This document shows, piece by piece, positions 17,091 through 26,352 of a DNA stretch of 64,000 bases (position 1 is the first letter of the stretch; each line of letters opens with the position of its first letter). The DNA is from a marine gamma proteobacterium HTCC2080 (GTDB lineage: Bacteria; Pseudomonadota; Gammaproteobacteria; Pseudomonadales; Halieaceae): positions 186,001 through 250,000 of the forward strand of contig AAVV01000004.1 in the NCBI GenBank assembly GCA_000169115.1, in the 5' to 3' direction. Both the position numbers and the translations under genes were made by a program. The notes under the pieces were generated by a model that worked only from the letters and a program-made list of their open reading frames with translations, made no database searches and was not told where the DNA came from.

Positions 17091-19706
17091 ATGAAACAGG
17101 TATTAAAACTCCTCAGTCTTCTAGTGCTCACCGGAACCACATCAGTGAGCTGGTCTAACGCTTTGTCCTTGGAAGACATCTTGGCAACCACACCCGAGCT
17201 CAGGAGTGACCTGCCCTCGCCTACAACAGCGACTGGAGTCGCGGTAGGAGAACGCCACTGGTATCACCATGAAATTGTGGACTACCTCGATACCCTTGCA
17301 GCAGCGTCCCCTCGCATGGTGGCACTTGGATCTCATGCCAACAGCTACGGCGGGCGCTCCTTGGTGAGCTACGCCATATCCTCTGAATCTAATATTGCCA
17401 AGCTACAAGATATCAAAGCCGCCCGTGCCAAAATCATTGATCCTGCCAGTGGCCTAGAGGCCACCAAGCAACCCGCTGTAATGCATATGATGTACAGCAT
17501 TCACGGTAACGAGCCCAGCGGTAGTAACGCCTCTCCCCTAGTTGCCTACTACCTCAATGCGTCTTTGGATCCGGCGATTACAGCGCAGCTTGAAGACGTA
17601 GTGATTATTTTTAACCCCATGCTCAATCCCGACGGCCTCGACCGCTTCGCACACTGGACCAATAGCCATCGCGGGCAAGTCCCCAGTCCTGACGCCAATG
17701 ACCGTGAGCACCGGGAGTATGTTCCCAATGGGCGAACCAACTACTACTGGTTTGACCTCAATCGCGACTGGCTGCCCCATCAACACCCCGAAAGTCGCGG
17801 CAGACTCGCCTTGTTTCACACCTGGAAGCCCAATGTGCAACTCGATTTTCACGAGCAAGGCAGTAACAGCAATTTCTTTTTCATGCCGGGAAAACCTGAG
17901 CGCACCAACCCCCTCACACCGCCCATCAATCAAAAATTGACCGCCAAAATTGGCGAGTACCATGCACGGGCTTTTGATCGAGAGGGTGTTCTTTATTTTA
18001 GCGAAGAGGGCTACGACGACTTTTTTATGGGTAAAGGTTCGACCTATCCCGATCTGTTTGGTTGTGTTGGTATTTTATTTGAGCAACCGTCTTCCAGAGG
18101 AAGCCAACAAGATGTCATCAGTGGCCGCCTTACCTTTCCAGACACCATTACCAATCAATTTAGGGCCTCTCTATCATCACTTGAGGCCACGGCCGCACTC
18201 AAAGATGAGTTGCTCGCCTACCAGCAAACGTTTTATCAGGACAGCGCCAGCCAAGGTGATTCAGGTTATTACCTTGCCGCCGCCAACGGCGACCCAACAC
18301 GGCTGCGAGAATTTGTACGGATTCTTGAGGGCCATGGCATTGTCACGGAAGCCCTGCGTCAAGATACTGAAGTCGAGGGCAACACCTATGTAGCCGGGTC
18401 GACCATTGCAATTCCCCTCAACCAACTTCAGTCGACCTACTTGAAGACACTTTGGAATCGACAGCTGGAGTTTGAAGAAAACGTTTTCTATGACGTCTCC
18501 ACCTGGACCCTGCCTTGGGCTTTTAATTTGCAGCACACACGAGAGCCCGTGACCCGAGTGAAAACAACCGCAATTACTCAGGATTTTTTAGCTCTCAGCT
18601 CAACCCTTGCAGCATCTAATATTGGCTACCTGATCGACTGGCGCGACAGTGCCTCACCGAGCTTGCTCTACGGACTGCTCGAAGCAGGCGCCAATGTACG
18701 GGTAGCCCAGCGACCATTTACCGCTTCAATTATCGAACAAGGGCGTATTGATTTTGGCTATGGCTCACTACTGGTCACCCCCCGCCTCAACGACAGTATT
18801 CCAGTGTCGGCATTAGCTCTACTGAAGAATGCCGCAGACAGCGGGCTACCGGTTTACCCGGTGGCCAGCAGCCATACCGTTCAGGGTATCGACTTGGGCA
18901 GCCGCGATTTCCATGTTCTTCAAATGCCCAAGGTGCTGATCGCGACGGGTGCGGGCACTAGCGCATACGACGTTGGAGAAATCTGGCACCTGTTGGACCG
19001 TCGCGTTCAAATGCCGATAACCATGGTCGATACCCACCAATTGCCTCGCATTAATCTGGCAGACTACACACACGTTATTTTGACCAATCCACTAACCCAA
19101 TCACCCGATCAACTCACCAATAACCTGAGCACCTTCGTTAGTAATGGCGGAGTGTTATGGGCGCAAGGTGCCGCCACCATTGACTGGCTAAGCGATGAAA
19201 ATTTAACGATCGTAAACTGGCGCACTACCGAGGCCTCGAGCGCTAGTAAAAAAGCTAGCGCAGCCATAGCACAGGGTGATACCGAAGCCTTTGAAGCGCT
19301 GCTTCCGCAGCGCCAACCCTATGCAACAGCGCGGGATGAAGCGGCTTTTAAACTAGTACGCGGGGTCATTTTGGAAGGCCAAATTGATGCCACCCACCCC
19401 CTTGGTTATGGCTTCACCGACGAGGTACTGCCCATGTTTCGCCGCAGCGCGAACTTTATGGCCCGATCTGAAAATGCCTATTCAACGCCGGTGTTGTACA
19501 GCGCAACTCCCTTACTCTCAGGCTATATGTCAGCTGAGAACCAAGCTCTGGCATCGGGTTCAGCAAGCCTAATTGTAGATGCTCGAGGCAAAGGCGCTGT
19601 GGTGCTGGCTCTCGATGCCGTGACCTTTAGGGCATTTTGGTGGGGCACGCAGAAGCTGTTGCTCAACGCATTGTTCTTTGGAGAGTTATTGGAGGAACCG
19701 CGTTAG
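17091..19706 (+). CDS. exported M14-family zinc carboxypeptidase
   Basis: This is a secreted metallopeptidase of 871 residues with a Sec signal peptide (MKQVLKLLSLLVLTGTTSVSWS). Zinc ligands His138 and Glu141 in SIHGNEPSG and His254 in LDFHEQ, and the general-base Glu331 in ILFEQ, are in the M14 order. Arg- and Asn-bearing segments for substrate carboxylate binding lie between them (DLNRDW). After about residue 400 comes a long C-terminal region resembling the class I amidotransferase-like/DJ-1-fold extension found in large M14 proteins of gammaproteobacteria. It is monocistronic by appearance; its last four bases overlap the convergent GST gene's stop. It probably scavenges peptides in the periplasm or outside the cell. 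Confidence 0.88.
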   Translation: MKQVLKLLSLLVLTGTTSVSWSNALSLEDILATTPELRSDLPSPTTATGVAVGERHWYHHEIVDYLDTLAAASPRMVALGSHANSYGGRSLVSYAISSESNIAKLQDIKAARAKIIDPASGLEATKQPAVMHMMYSIHGNEPSGSNASPLVAYYLNASLDPAITAQLEDVVIIFNPMLNPDGLDRFAHWTNSHRGQVPSPDANDREHREYVPNGRTNYYWFDLNRDWLPHQHPESRGRLALFHTWKPNVQLDFHEQGSNSNFFFMPGKPERTNPLTPPINQKLTAKIGEYHARAFDREGVLYFSEEGYDDFFMGKGSTYPDLFGCVGILFEQPSSRGSQQDVISGRLTFPDTITNQFRASLSSLEATAALKDELLAYQQTFYQDSASQGDSGYYLAAANGDPTRLREFVRILEGHGIVTEALRQDTEVEGNTYVAGSTIAIPLNQLQSTYLKTLWNRQLEFEENVFYDVSTWTLPWAFNLQHTREPVTRVKTTAITQDFLALSSTLAASNIGYLIDWRDSASPSLLYGLLEAGANVRVAQRPFTASIIEQGRIDFGYGSLLVTPRLNDSIPVSALALLKNAADSGLPVYPVASSHTVQGIDLGSRDFHVLQMPKVLIATGAGTSAYDVGEIWHLLDRRVQMPITMVDTHQLPRINLADYTHVILTNPLTQSPDQLTNNLSTFVSNGGVLWAQGAATIDWLSDENLTIVNWRTTEASSASKKASAAIAQGDTEAFEALLPQRQPYATARDEAAFKLVRGVILEGQIDATHPLGYGFTDEVLPMFRRSANFMARSENAYSTPVLYSATPLLSGYMSAENQALASGSASLIVDARGKGAVVLALDAVTFRAFWWGTQKLLLNALFFGELLEEPR

Positions 19707-20737
19707 GGGCTAAGCGCTAAAAATTTAAGGCAGCCAGTATCGTGTAGAAATTCTGTTAAGGCAGGATGCTCGCTCACCGAAGCAAACTGACTGCGCAGAC
19801 GCGTGAAACCCTGAGCCGGATACTTAAAGGTCTTTTGATAATAGCGCTGCCCGGCCATGGTGAGTCCCGTTTGCTTCTCTCCCTTCTCCCAAGCGCGAGC
19901 ATTGGCCGCCGCCCAAGCCAAGAAGCGGGGCCCCACTTCCTCAGAAAAAATGGGGCGCAGTGTTAGCGTTAGATTCTCCAGCGCCTCAAAGTCACCCAGA
20001 AGCTCCGGCGACTCCATGCGCTTGATCCAAGCCACGACCGAGGGTCCTTTATCTTCCAAAATTTTGTGGCAACTCGGATCAGTAAACGCCTGATGCAATT
20101 GCCCCCAAAGACCAAAATCTGCCAGAGCGGGCCGCCCTCCAAACAGATAGAAACGCGACTGCAGGTGCAGCTCAAGCAGCTCAACAAGCCGGGCAAAGGA
20201 GGACACCAAAATAGGCCGATTGTTATCGGTAGACCCCGCGAAGGCCATGCGAGGCACCATACGCCTAACCATTAAGGGCGCTATTAAAGGCCTCATGAGT
20301 CTACCAAGCCAGGGAGCGGTCAAGCCGCCCAGGCTCCCTTCAGCGAGGGTACGGGACCGTCGCTTCTGATCTGCAACATAGCCCCAGCGATAGTGGAACA
20401 TCAGCTTATTAGCCCACTCATCGGCGTACTCCTCTAAGAGATCGGACAAAAAGTGCAGCGCCGGATCTTTAGGATGAATCCCGGGTTCCGGATGACGTTC
20501 TTCAAGAAGTTCTAAGATGGGAGTTGAGTCTTGCATCGCTGTGCCGTCGGGCAAAAATAACAGCGGTATCAGCGGCACCTTGGCATGTTGTTTAAATAAC
20601 TTGTTGTGGGCGAAGCGATCCAGCCATTGGTGAGGGACTTGCTTGTATCGTAATGCCGATCGAACCTTGAGGGTATAGCCCGACTCAGAGCGTCCCATGA
20701 GGTTGTACTCGTCCGGCGTGGGGTATTGCTGGCTCAT
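19703..20737 (-). CDS. glutathione S-transferase family protein
   Basis: The N-terminal half is thioredoxin-like: YTLKVRSALRYKQVPHQWLDR, then KVPLIPLLFLPDGTAMQDSTPILELLEERHP containing the cis-proline and the Ser of the glutathione gamma-glutamyl site. An all-helical GST C-domain follows, with LFGGRPALADFGLWGQLHQ as the conserved N-capping segment. The ATG at 20737 has GGGAG seven bases upstream and is chosen over one ten codons earlier, giving 344 residues, longer than most GSTs. It lies downstream of the exporter gene on the same strand (gap 154 bp) and ends convergently with the M14 gene. Substrate unknown. Confidence 0.8.
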   Translation of the reverse strand: MSQQYPTPDEYNLMGRSESGYTLKVRSALRYKQVPHQWLDRFAHNKLFKQHAKVPLIPLLFLPDGTAMQDSTPILELLEERHPEPGIHPKDPALHFLSDLLEEYADEWANKLMFHYRWGYVADQKRRSRTLAEGSLGGLTAPWLGRLMRPLIAPLMVRRMVPRMAFAGSTDNNRPILVSSFARLVELLELHLQSRFYLFGGRPALADFGLWGQLHQAFTDPSCHKILEDKGPSVVAWIKRMESPELLGDFEALENLTLTLRPIFSEEVGPRFLAWAAANARAWEKGEKQTGLTMAGQRYYQKTFKYPAQGFTRLRSQFASVSEHPALTEFLHDTGCLKFLALSP

Positions 20738-20891
20738 GGTGGCTCTCCCTGTGTCCGGAGCGCTCATTACATCAAGGGCGCTTCAAGCCTCAAATACCAC
20801 AGTACGAAATCTAACCACCGCAGCATACACCCATTGCCATGACGCTAAAAAAGCCGGCAAATTCTCTCCTTACATGAGACCTGAATGATAC

Positions 20892-23189
20892 CTAGGCCGA
20901 AACTTCCCCACGGCGATCCAAAAATCTATCCAGCTTTACCAGTAAAGGCGGCAAAAACAGTAGATCTAAAAGTAATGCCACCACAATAATTGGTGTGAGC
21001 ATCAGGGCAACGTTTTGATAGTAATAGGTGTTGGAGAACACCAATATAAAGGTACCCATGGCCAACGCTGCAGTGGTGATGGTAATCGCCGAGCCGGCTT
21101 TATCGAGGGAATAACGTACCGCCTCGTCAGGGTCTTCACCGGCTTTACGGGCCGCCATGTACTTGCTGAGTACGTGCACCGAATCATCGACCACCAAACC
21201 AATGCTGATCGAAAATAACATTAAAATGTATGGGCTCAGCTGACCCACAAAAAGGCCCCAAACCCCAAAGACAACAGCGGGTGGCAGCAGGTTAGGCGCG
21301 ATACTGATGAGCCCGTAGCGAACGCTGCGCAACCCCACCAGCATGGTTAACGTAATCAACAAAAAGCTGACCGTGAACCCTTCAAGCAGCTGCCTTGAAA
21401 TAGTGTCGTTGAGCCGCGCGTACAAAATGGTGTTGCTGCCATGCAAGACCCGATAGTCTGGATTTATATTGGCGGTATGCCAGGCTTCGATTCGTTTATT
21501 GAGCTCGAGCAGCTGGACATTGGATAAATTAGACGTACCTACCACCACGCGCACCGTGGTGTACTCAGGATCGAATATAGGCTCTAAGTGTGGCTCTATC
21601 TCCTGCACCAACTGATAACCCACCAAGTAGTCGATCACCTGCAGGTTGTCGTCGGGCAATATGTGCCAAGCCTCATCGTTGTCGTTCTCAGCCTCGTTAA
21701 GGGTCTTCAGCATTCCCACGTAGCTGTTCACCACACTGACATCGGGCTGCTCTTCTAGCCAATCTGCAAAGCGCTCGACCTCCAACATAAATGCAGGGTC
21801 GGCAATGCCATAGTACTGGCCGCTATCGATCGCATAAACCAGCGACTGATCATTGCCGATTTTCTCGGCCAGTGCGGTGATCACCCGATGAAAATCAGAG
21901 TCCTTATCGATAAATTCAAAGCGATCAAAATCGACTTTATTAAGAGGCAGCATTGCAAGGCAGACGACAATAATGACCGACAGCCCCCAAAACAGTGCGT
22001 TACCTCTTTGTGTGACGAGGTCGGACACCCGCCGGATCATGCCGCGCACACCCAGCGGACGGGGAATTCGGCGGGTTGGCACCCACATGATCAGGGCAGG
22101 CAATAAGGTTAGGGTGACCAAATAAGCCCAAACAACGCCCATAGCAACGGCGTTGCCAAAACCATAAATGCCCGCGGACGAACAGTAATTGAGACTGAGA
22201 AAGCCCATGGCGGTTGTCACGGTTGCTAAGGTGACCGGCTGTAGGTTCAGTCGCAAACTCTGCTCCAGAGCTTCCAGTTTGCTTAGACCCTCATGCAAGC
22301 CCTGCAAGTAAATCGAAATAATATGAATGCCATGGGCCATGGCAATGGTCAGAACGACGAGTGGTCCCATATTAGAGATTTGGTTAAAGGCAAAGCCCGA
22401 CCAACCAACGGTGCCAATGGTGAGCAAAATACCCAGAAAGGAAACCACCAAGGTACACAGGGCATAAACCAATGAGTTGAGGCAAAGCCACAGCAATAAG
22501 GTCGTTGCTAAAGCCACCAAAGGTGCCAAGTTGTTTCGGTCTTTGATTTGCGCGTTGTAACTGTCGAGTTCAAATAAGTCATTGCCCAAGACATAGATTT
22601 CAACCCCTGGGTAATCGCCTCGTAGCCGATCTCGCAGTGCCACCACCGATCGCGCAATTTCAAGGCGCTCGGATAGCCCTTCGCCGCTGGGGCGGTACTT
22701 AAAAATAGCCAGTGCCATGTCGCCATCTCGGGCGAGTTGAGTCTTTACCAAGTCTTCATCAGCTAGGGCAATGTCTCGAACCTCAGCGAGGTCGTTATCG
22801 CTCAAGCTATCTACTGGCGGAAGTAAGTACTGACGTCCGTAAATGGTTTCATCGACCGCATTGAGTCGGTAATTAACCATCGAGCCCACCGCGACGGCCG
22901 ACTGCACCTCACCAAAGCGCGCATGCAGCGCCTCCATGGCGGTCAGTGCCTCGCGGTTAAATATGTCTCCGTCTGGCGCAATGAAGGTAAATAACGCCGA
23001 TCGACTACGAGGAAAATCGGCCTCGACAGCTTTAACCTCAGCCGCATAGGGGTCGTCCTCTGGCAAAATGGCGTCAGAGCGCGGGTCGATACTCGTTTTC
23101 GTGACGCCCCAGCCGACGACAATGCTGACGATTATTGTCAAAACCGCCAGCAGCGTTCGTCGCTCTACCAGCGTGCGTGCTAAATCCAT
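20892..23189 (-). CDS. RND-superfamily (MMPL/HpnN-like) exporter
   Basis: This is an inner-membrane transporter of 765 residues with a TM helix at the N-terminus, two large periplasmic loops, and two blocks of about five TM helices each, the two-fold RND layout. LFSISIGLVVDDSVHVLSKY is the conserved TM4/TM10-type segment carrying the acidic proton-relay residues. DPRSDAILPEDDPYAAEV after TM1 is typical of the MMPL/hopanoid-exporter branch rather than the 1000-residue drug pumps. Relatives move lipids, hopanoids or sterol-like molecules. It has no adaptor gene. Its start is 128 bp from the divergent redoxin-copper monooxygenase gene, and a GST follows it. Confidence 0.82.
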   Translation of the reverse strand: MDLARTLVERRTLLAVLTIIVSIVVGWGVTKTSIDPRSDAILPEDDPYAAEVKAVEADFPRSRSALFTFIAPDGDIFNREALTAMEALHARFGEVQSAVAVGSMVNYRLNAVDETIYGRQYLLPPVDSLSDNDLAEVRDIALADEDLVKTQLARDGDMALAIFKYRPSGEGLSERLEIARSVVALRDRLRGDYPGVEIYVLGNDLFELDSYNAQIKDRNNLAPLVALATTLLLWLCLNSLVYALCTLVVSFLGILLTIGTVGWSGFAFNQISNMGPLVVLTIAMAHGIHIISIYLQGLHEGLSKLEALEQSLRLNLQPVTLATVTTAMGFLSLNYCSSAGIYGFGNAVAMGVVWAYLVTLTLLPALIMWVPTRRIPRPLGVRGMIRRVSDLVTQRGNALFWGLSVIIVVCLAMLPLNKVDFDRFEFIDKDSDFHRVITALAEKIGNDQSLVYAIDSGQYYGIADPAFMLEVERFADWLEEQPDVSVVNSYVGMLKTLNEAENDNDEAWHILPDDNLQVIDYLVGYQLVQEIEPHLEPIFDPEYTTVRVVVGTSNLSNVQLLELNKRIEAWHTANINPDYRVLHGSNTILYARLNDTISRQLLEGFTVSFLLITLTMLVGLRSVRYGLISIAPNLLPPAVVFGVWGLFVGQLSPYILMLFSISIGLVVDDSVHVLSKYMAARKAGEDPDEAVRYSLDKAGSAITITTAALAMGTFILVFSNTYYYQNVALMLTPIIVVALLLDLLFLPPLLVKLDRFLDRRGEVSA

Positions 23190-23277
23190 ATTTTAAACAG
23201 TGCTCCATCCTTGACGGCGGTTTTATAGCACAAAGCACATGGAAACTGAGCCTGATGTCGGTAAAATAATGGCAGCT

Positions 23278-23295
23278 GCGCTGCTGTAACAGCGC
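23278..23295. promoter_or_regulatory. short inverted repeat in a divergent promoter region
   Basis: GCGCTG at 23278-23283 and CAGCGC at 23290-23295 are perfect 6-bp arms around six bases, lying just upstream of the ribosome site of the multidomain monooxygenase and in the region shared with the divergent exporter. It could be an operator or a leader hairpin, and six-base arms can occur by chance. Confidence 0.25.
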
Positions 23296-23317
23296 TAAAG
23301 ATCTGCAGGAGACAGGC

Positions 23318-25114
23318 ATGAAAGGGTTCATGAGCATTGCGATAGCAACGAGCATTTTAATCGGGCAATTAGCCTACGCTGGCGAGTCGCAACGCATTGG
23401 TGACTTTGCGCTGCTTGACCAAACCGGCAAACACCACAAATTGAGCTGGTATGGCGATCAAAAGGCGATTGTCATTTTCGTGCAGGGCAACGGCTGCCCT
23501 ATTGTTCGCAACAGCGTGCCCCAGCTGCGCGCAATTCGCGATCAGTATGCCGATCAGGGGGTGCAATTTTTTATGCTCAACCCACAACCCCAAGATAATC
23601 GCGCCACTGTCGTCGCCGAAGCGGCTGATTTTGGTTACGACTTCCCCATACTCATCGACGAAACGCAGCTTATCGCCGAATCCCTGGGTGTCGATCGCAC
23701 GTCTGAGGTTTTCATTATTAACCCCCAGACTCAGGAAGTGGTGTATCGCGGGCCGGTCGATGATCGTCTGCACTACGAAACGCAAAAAGCCGAGGCTAAC
23801 AATGACTACTTACGCGATGCCTTGGACGCACACCTCGCGGGAACCCCCCTGCCTAGTAACGTACCCGAGGCCCCGGGCTGCCTGATTACTTTTGCGGCCA
23901 AAGAAGCCCACGAAAAAACACCGCCCACTTACTCGGCGGATATCGCACCAATACTCGAGCAGCACTGTGTAAAATGCCACCACGTGGGAGGCATTGGCCC
24001 CTGGGCCATGACCGAGCACGCCATGGTGCAGGGTTGGTCGCGCATGATGAAAGAAGTGCTGCTGACCCGCCGTATGCCCCCCGGCCAGCTCGACCCCCAT
24101 GTGGGACGCCCGGTGCAAGAGGCTGCCGGGTTATCAGCCGAGCAACTACAAACTCTGGTGCACTGGATTGACGCTGGGGCACCCGGTGATGATCAGCCTG
24201 ACCCCTTAAAGGCACTGGCATTTAGCGACGCGACATTTTCACTCGGTGAGCCCGATATTGTTCTGACGGTACCTGCTCAGGAAATACCAGCGACCGGGGT
24301 TATTGATTACCGCTACGTGCCAGTACCTCTCAATCTTAAGGAGGACATCTGGCTGCGCGCCGTGGAGTACGTACCCGGCGATCGAAAAGTTCTACACCAC
24401 GTCATCACCTACCTCTCTAGCCCCGCTGATCGCACAGCTGGAGCCGGTAGCGACGATGGCGCATTAGGCGATTCGATTGGCGGCTTTGCCCCCGGTCGCC
24501 AACCCGATATTTGGCGAGACGACTCTGGCGCACTGATTCGCGCGGGCTCCAGTTTATTGTTGCAAATGCACTACACCACCACTGGTAAAGCAACCACCGA
24601 TGAAACTCAAATCGGCATTTATCTTCACGATAAACCACCTAAGTACGTGATGTCTGGAGGCTCTGCAGGCCAGCGTCGATTTCTTATTCCACCTAACGCC
24701 AAAGAGCATCCTCTTGAGGGCGTGCAGGAAATTGAACGCGATGCCCTGCTATATAGTCTGATGCCCCACATGCACTACCGTGGCAAGCACATGAAATACA
24801 TTGCCGAGTACCCCGACGGCACCTCAGAGGTGCTGCTATCCGTGCCCAAGTACGATTTTAACTGGCAGTTTAATTATCAGTTAGAAGAGCCAGTGCTGCT
24901 TCCCGCAGGAACACGCCTTATCGCCCGGGGTGCTATGGATAACTCAGACCGCAACCCCTATAACCCCAACCCCAACATGCCCGTGCGGTTTGGCTTACAA
25001 ACCATGCACGAAATGTTTTTCGGATTTACCACCTACCGCTATTTGGGGGATACGCCCGAGAGCTTGGCAGCTAACCCCAAAGCGGGAGTAGACGGTGGGC
25101 AAGCTGGACGATAA
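23318..25114 (+). CDS. redoxin - cytochrome c - copper type II monooxygenase fusion
   Basis: Three domains lie in one exported polypeptide of 598 residues (signal peptide MKGFMSIAIATSILIGQLAYA). Residues 25-180 are a redoxin/AhpC-like domain with a single active cysteine, Cys60 in GNGCP. Residues 203-290 hold a mono-heme cytochrome c (Cys217, Cys220, His221 in CVKCHH). Residues 300-580 resemble the peptidylglycine/dopamine-beta monooxygenase fold: His360-His361 and His418 fit the CuH site, and His484, His486 (PHMHYRG) and Met566 fit the CuM site. Ribosome site AGGAG is well placed. Such fusions are known in Planctomycetes and marine bacteria, but the substrate is not. The layout suggests that electrons pass through the heme to a copper hydroxylase in the periplasm. 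It is divergent from the MMPL exporter. Confidence 0.8.
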   Translation: MKGFMSIAIATSILIGQLAYAGESQRIGDFALLDQTGKHHKLSWYGDQKAIVIFVQGNGCPIVRNSVPQLRAIRDQYADQGVQFFMLNPQPQDNRATVVAEAADFGYDFPILIDETQLIAESLGVDRTSEVFIINPQTQEVVYRGPVDDRLHYETQKAEANNDYLRDALDAHLAGTPLPSNVPEAPGCLITFAAKEAHEKTPPTYSADIAPILEQHCVKCHHVGGIGPWAMTEHAMVQGWSRMMKEVLLTRRMPPGQLDPHVGRPVQEAAGLSAEQLQTLVHWIDAGAPGDDQPDPLKALAFSDATFSLGEPDIVLTVPAQEIPATGVIDYRYVPVPLNLKEDIWLRAVEYVPGDRKVLHHVITYLSSPADRTAGAGSDDGALGDSIGGFAPGRQPDIWRDDSGALIRAGSSLLLQMHYTTTGKATTDETQIGIYLHDKPPKYVMSGGSAGQRRFLIPPNAKEHPLEGVQEIERDALLYSLMPHMHYRGKHMKYIAEYPDGTSEVLLSVPKYDFNWQFNYQLEEPVLLPAGTRLIARGAMDNSDRNPYNPNPNMPVRFGLQTMHEMFFGFTTYRYLGDTPESLAANPKAGVDGGQAGR

Positions 25115-25142
25115 CACTCACTGCCTAAATGGAATCTCAACC

Positions 25143-25182
25143 ACTGCCGGCATTTGATAAGCCCTACTGCAAAACCGGCAGT
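25143..25182. repeat. inverted repeat upstream of the outer-membrane protein gene
   Basis: ACTGCCGG at 25143-25150 and CCGGCAGT at 25175-25182 are perfect 8-bp arms around 24 bases. They lie 29-68 bases after the multidomain monooxygenase stop. They could form an mRNA 3' hairpin or a looped operator. Confidence 0.35.
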
Positions 25183-25309
25183 CTCGAGTGGGTATGATAC
25201 GGATAAAATTGAGGCAGTAGCCTTACCGGGACGCTGGCTGTTGAGAAGCGCCAGCCTTGGAATGAATGCGGGAAGATGTAGTAGCGCCGGAATGTTCCAA
25301 AATTCTTGC

Positions 25310-25334
25310 CGGGGTCGACTACCCCGATCTTTTT
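25310..25334 (+). terminator. candidate rho-independent terminator
   Basis: CGGGGT at 25310-25315 and ACCCCG at 25321-25326 form a 6-bp stem with a five-base loop, followed by atc and five T's (25330-25334). It lies about 200 bp after the monooxygenase stop and 75 bp before the next start, separating the two transcripts. Confidence 0.5.
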
Positions 25335-25408
25335 ACTACCAAGCATGCCTGTTTGCCATGTTAGTCCCATCACAACAGACCCTACTTTTCTCATCTGGGA
25401 GATCCGTT

Positions 25409-26176
25409 ATGAAGCCACACAAGCTGCCCCCGCTCACCAAAATCACTGCACTTCTCACAGCGTTAGTGCTTTTTTTTGGTGGCACAACCAGCGCTGCGGC
25501 AAACGACAAAAGCGGCTGGTCCAACCAGGCGTTAATCTACATTTTAGCGCCTACCCTAGACGGCACTAGTGGAATTGGCCCCTTCGACACCGAAGTGGAT
25601 ATGGACGCGGCGGATGTATTTGACGCACTCGATGGCGCATTTTTGGGGGCGTATCGAGGTGAGGGCGAGCGTTTTGGCATACAGCTCGATATCGTCAGCA
25701 TGGATCTGAAAATGGATGGCGAGGGTGACCGTGGAGCTCTGGCAGGCGAGGTAAAGGTCGAGCAAACAACGGTTATTACAACGGCATCTTGGCGCCTTAA
25801 CAAAGAATTTCGACTCCTAGGAGGCGCCCTCTTTAATGACTTGTCCACCGGCGTTTCTCTAACCGGACCTTCTGGCACACGCCAACAGAGCGCGGGAGAC
25901 GACTGGGTAGACCCTATCGTTGGAGTCGCTTATGAAACGCCGCTGGGTGCGCACTGGGATTTCTCTGGCTCTGCTTTGGTCGGTGGTTTTGGCGTGGGCT
26001 CCGAAAGTGTCGTGGTGCTCACTGGCAGTTTCGCCTATCGATTCAATCATTGGTCAAGCCTAACGCTGGGCTATCGCTACCTCGATTTTGATTACGAAGA
26101 TGGCGAGGGAGCCGACCGTTTCAAGTTCAACATGAAGCAATATGGGCCGGCTGTTGGGGTTAGATTCGATTTTTGA
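25409..26176 (+). CDS. outer-membrane beta-barrel protein
   Basis: From the ATG at 25409 (GGGAGA upstream) the protein is 255 residues with signal peptide MKPHKLPPLTKITALLTALVLFFGG...SAAA. The mature part consists of alternating amphipathic strands (GIQLDIVSMDLKM, TVITTASWRLN, FRLLGGALFND, SGSALVGGFGVG, SLTLGYRYLDFDY) and ends in Phe (VGVRFDF), the C-terminal signature recognised by the BAM complex. It resembles small barrels with four to eight strand pairs that form a DUF-type OmpW/OmpA-like group. It may be a pore or an adhesin; function is not readable. An 11-bp direct repeat spans its stop codon (26170-26180 and 26184-26194). Confidence 0.75.
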   Translation: MKPHKLPPLTKITALLTALVLFFGGTTSAAANDKSGWSNQALIYILAPTLDGTSGIGPFDTEVDMDAADVFDALDGAFLGAYRGEGERFGIQLDIVSMDLKMDGEGDRGALAGEVKVEQTTVITTASWRLNKEFRLLGGALFNDLSTGVSLTGPSGTRQQSAGDDWVDPIVGVAYETPLGAHWDFSGSALVGGFGVGSESVVVLTGSFAYRFNHWSSLTLGYRYLDFDYEDGEGADRFKFNMKQYGPAVGVRFDF

Positions 26177-26352
26177 GGCGTAATTTTTGAGGCGCTGTGA
26201 GGCAGTGGTGTTCCCCAACGACGGTTTAAGGGGCCATGGATTTCATGAGCCAGCGCCATAATTAGACACTGCAATATGAGCCACTGCATTGCTTTTTAGT
26301 CGCCCAGATCTTCAGACCCGCACCGCGCTACAACCCCATCCGATCAGCGGCT

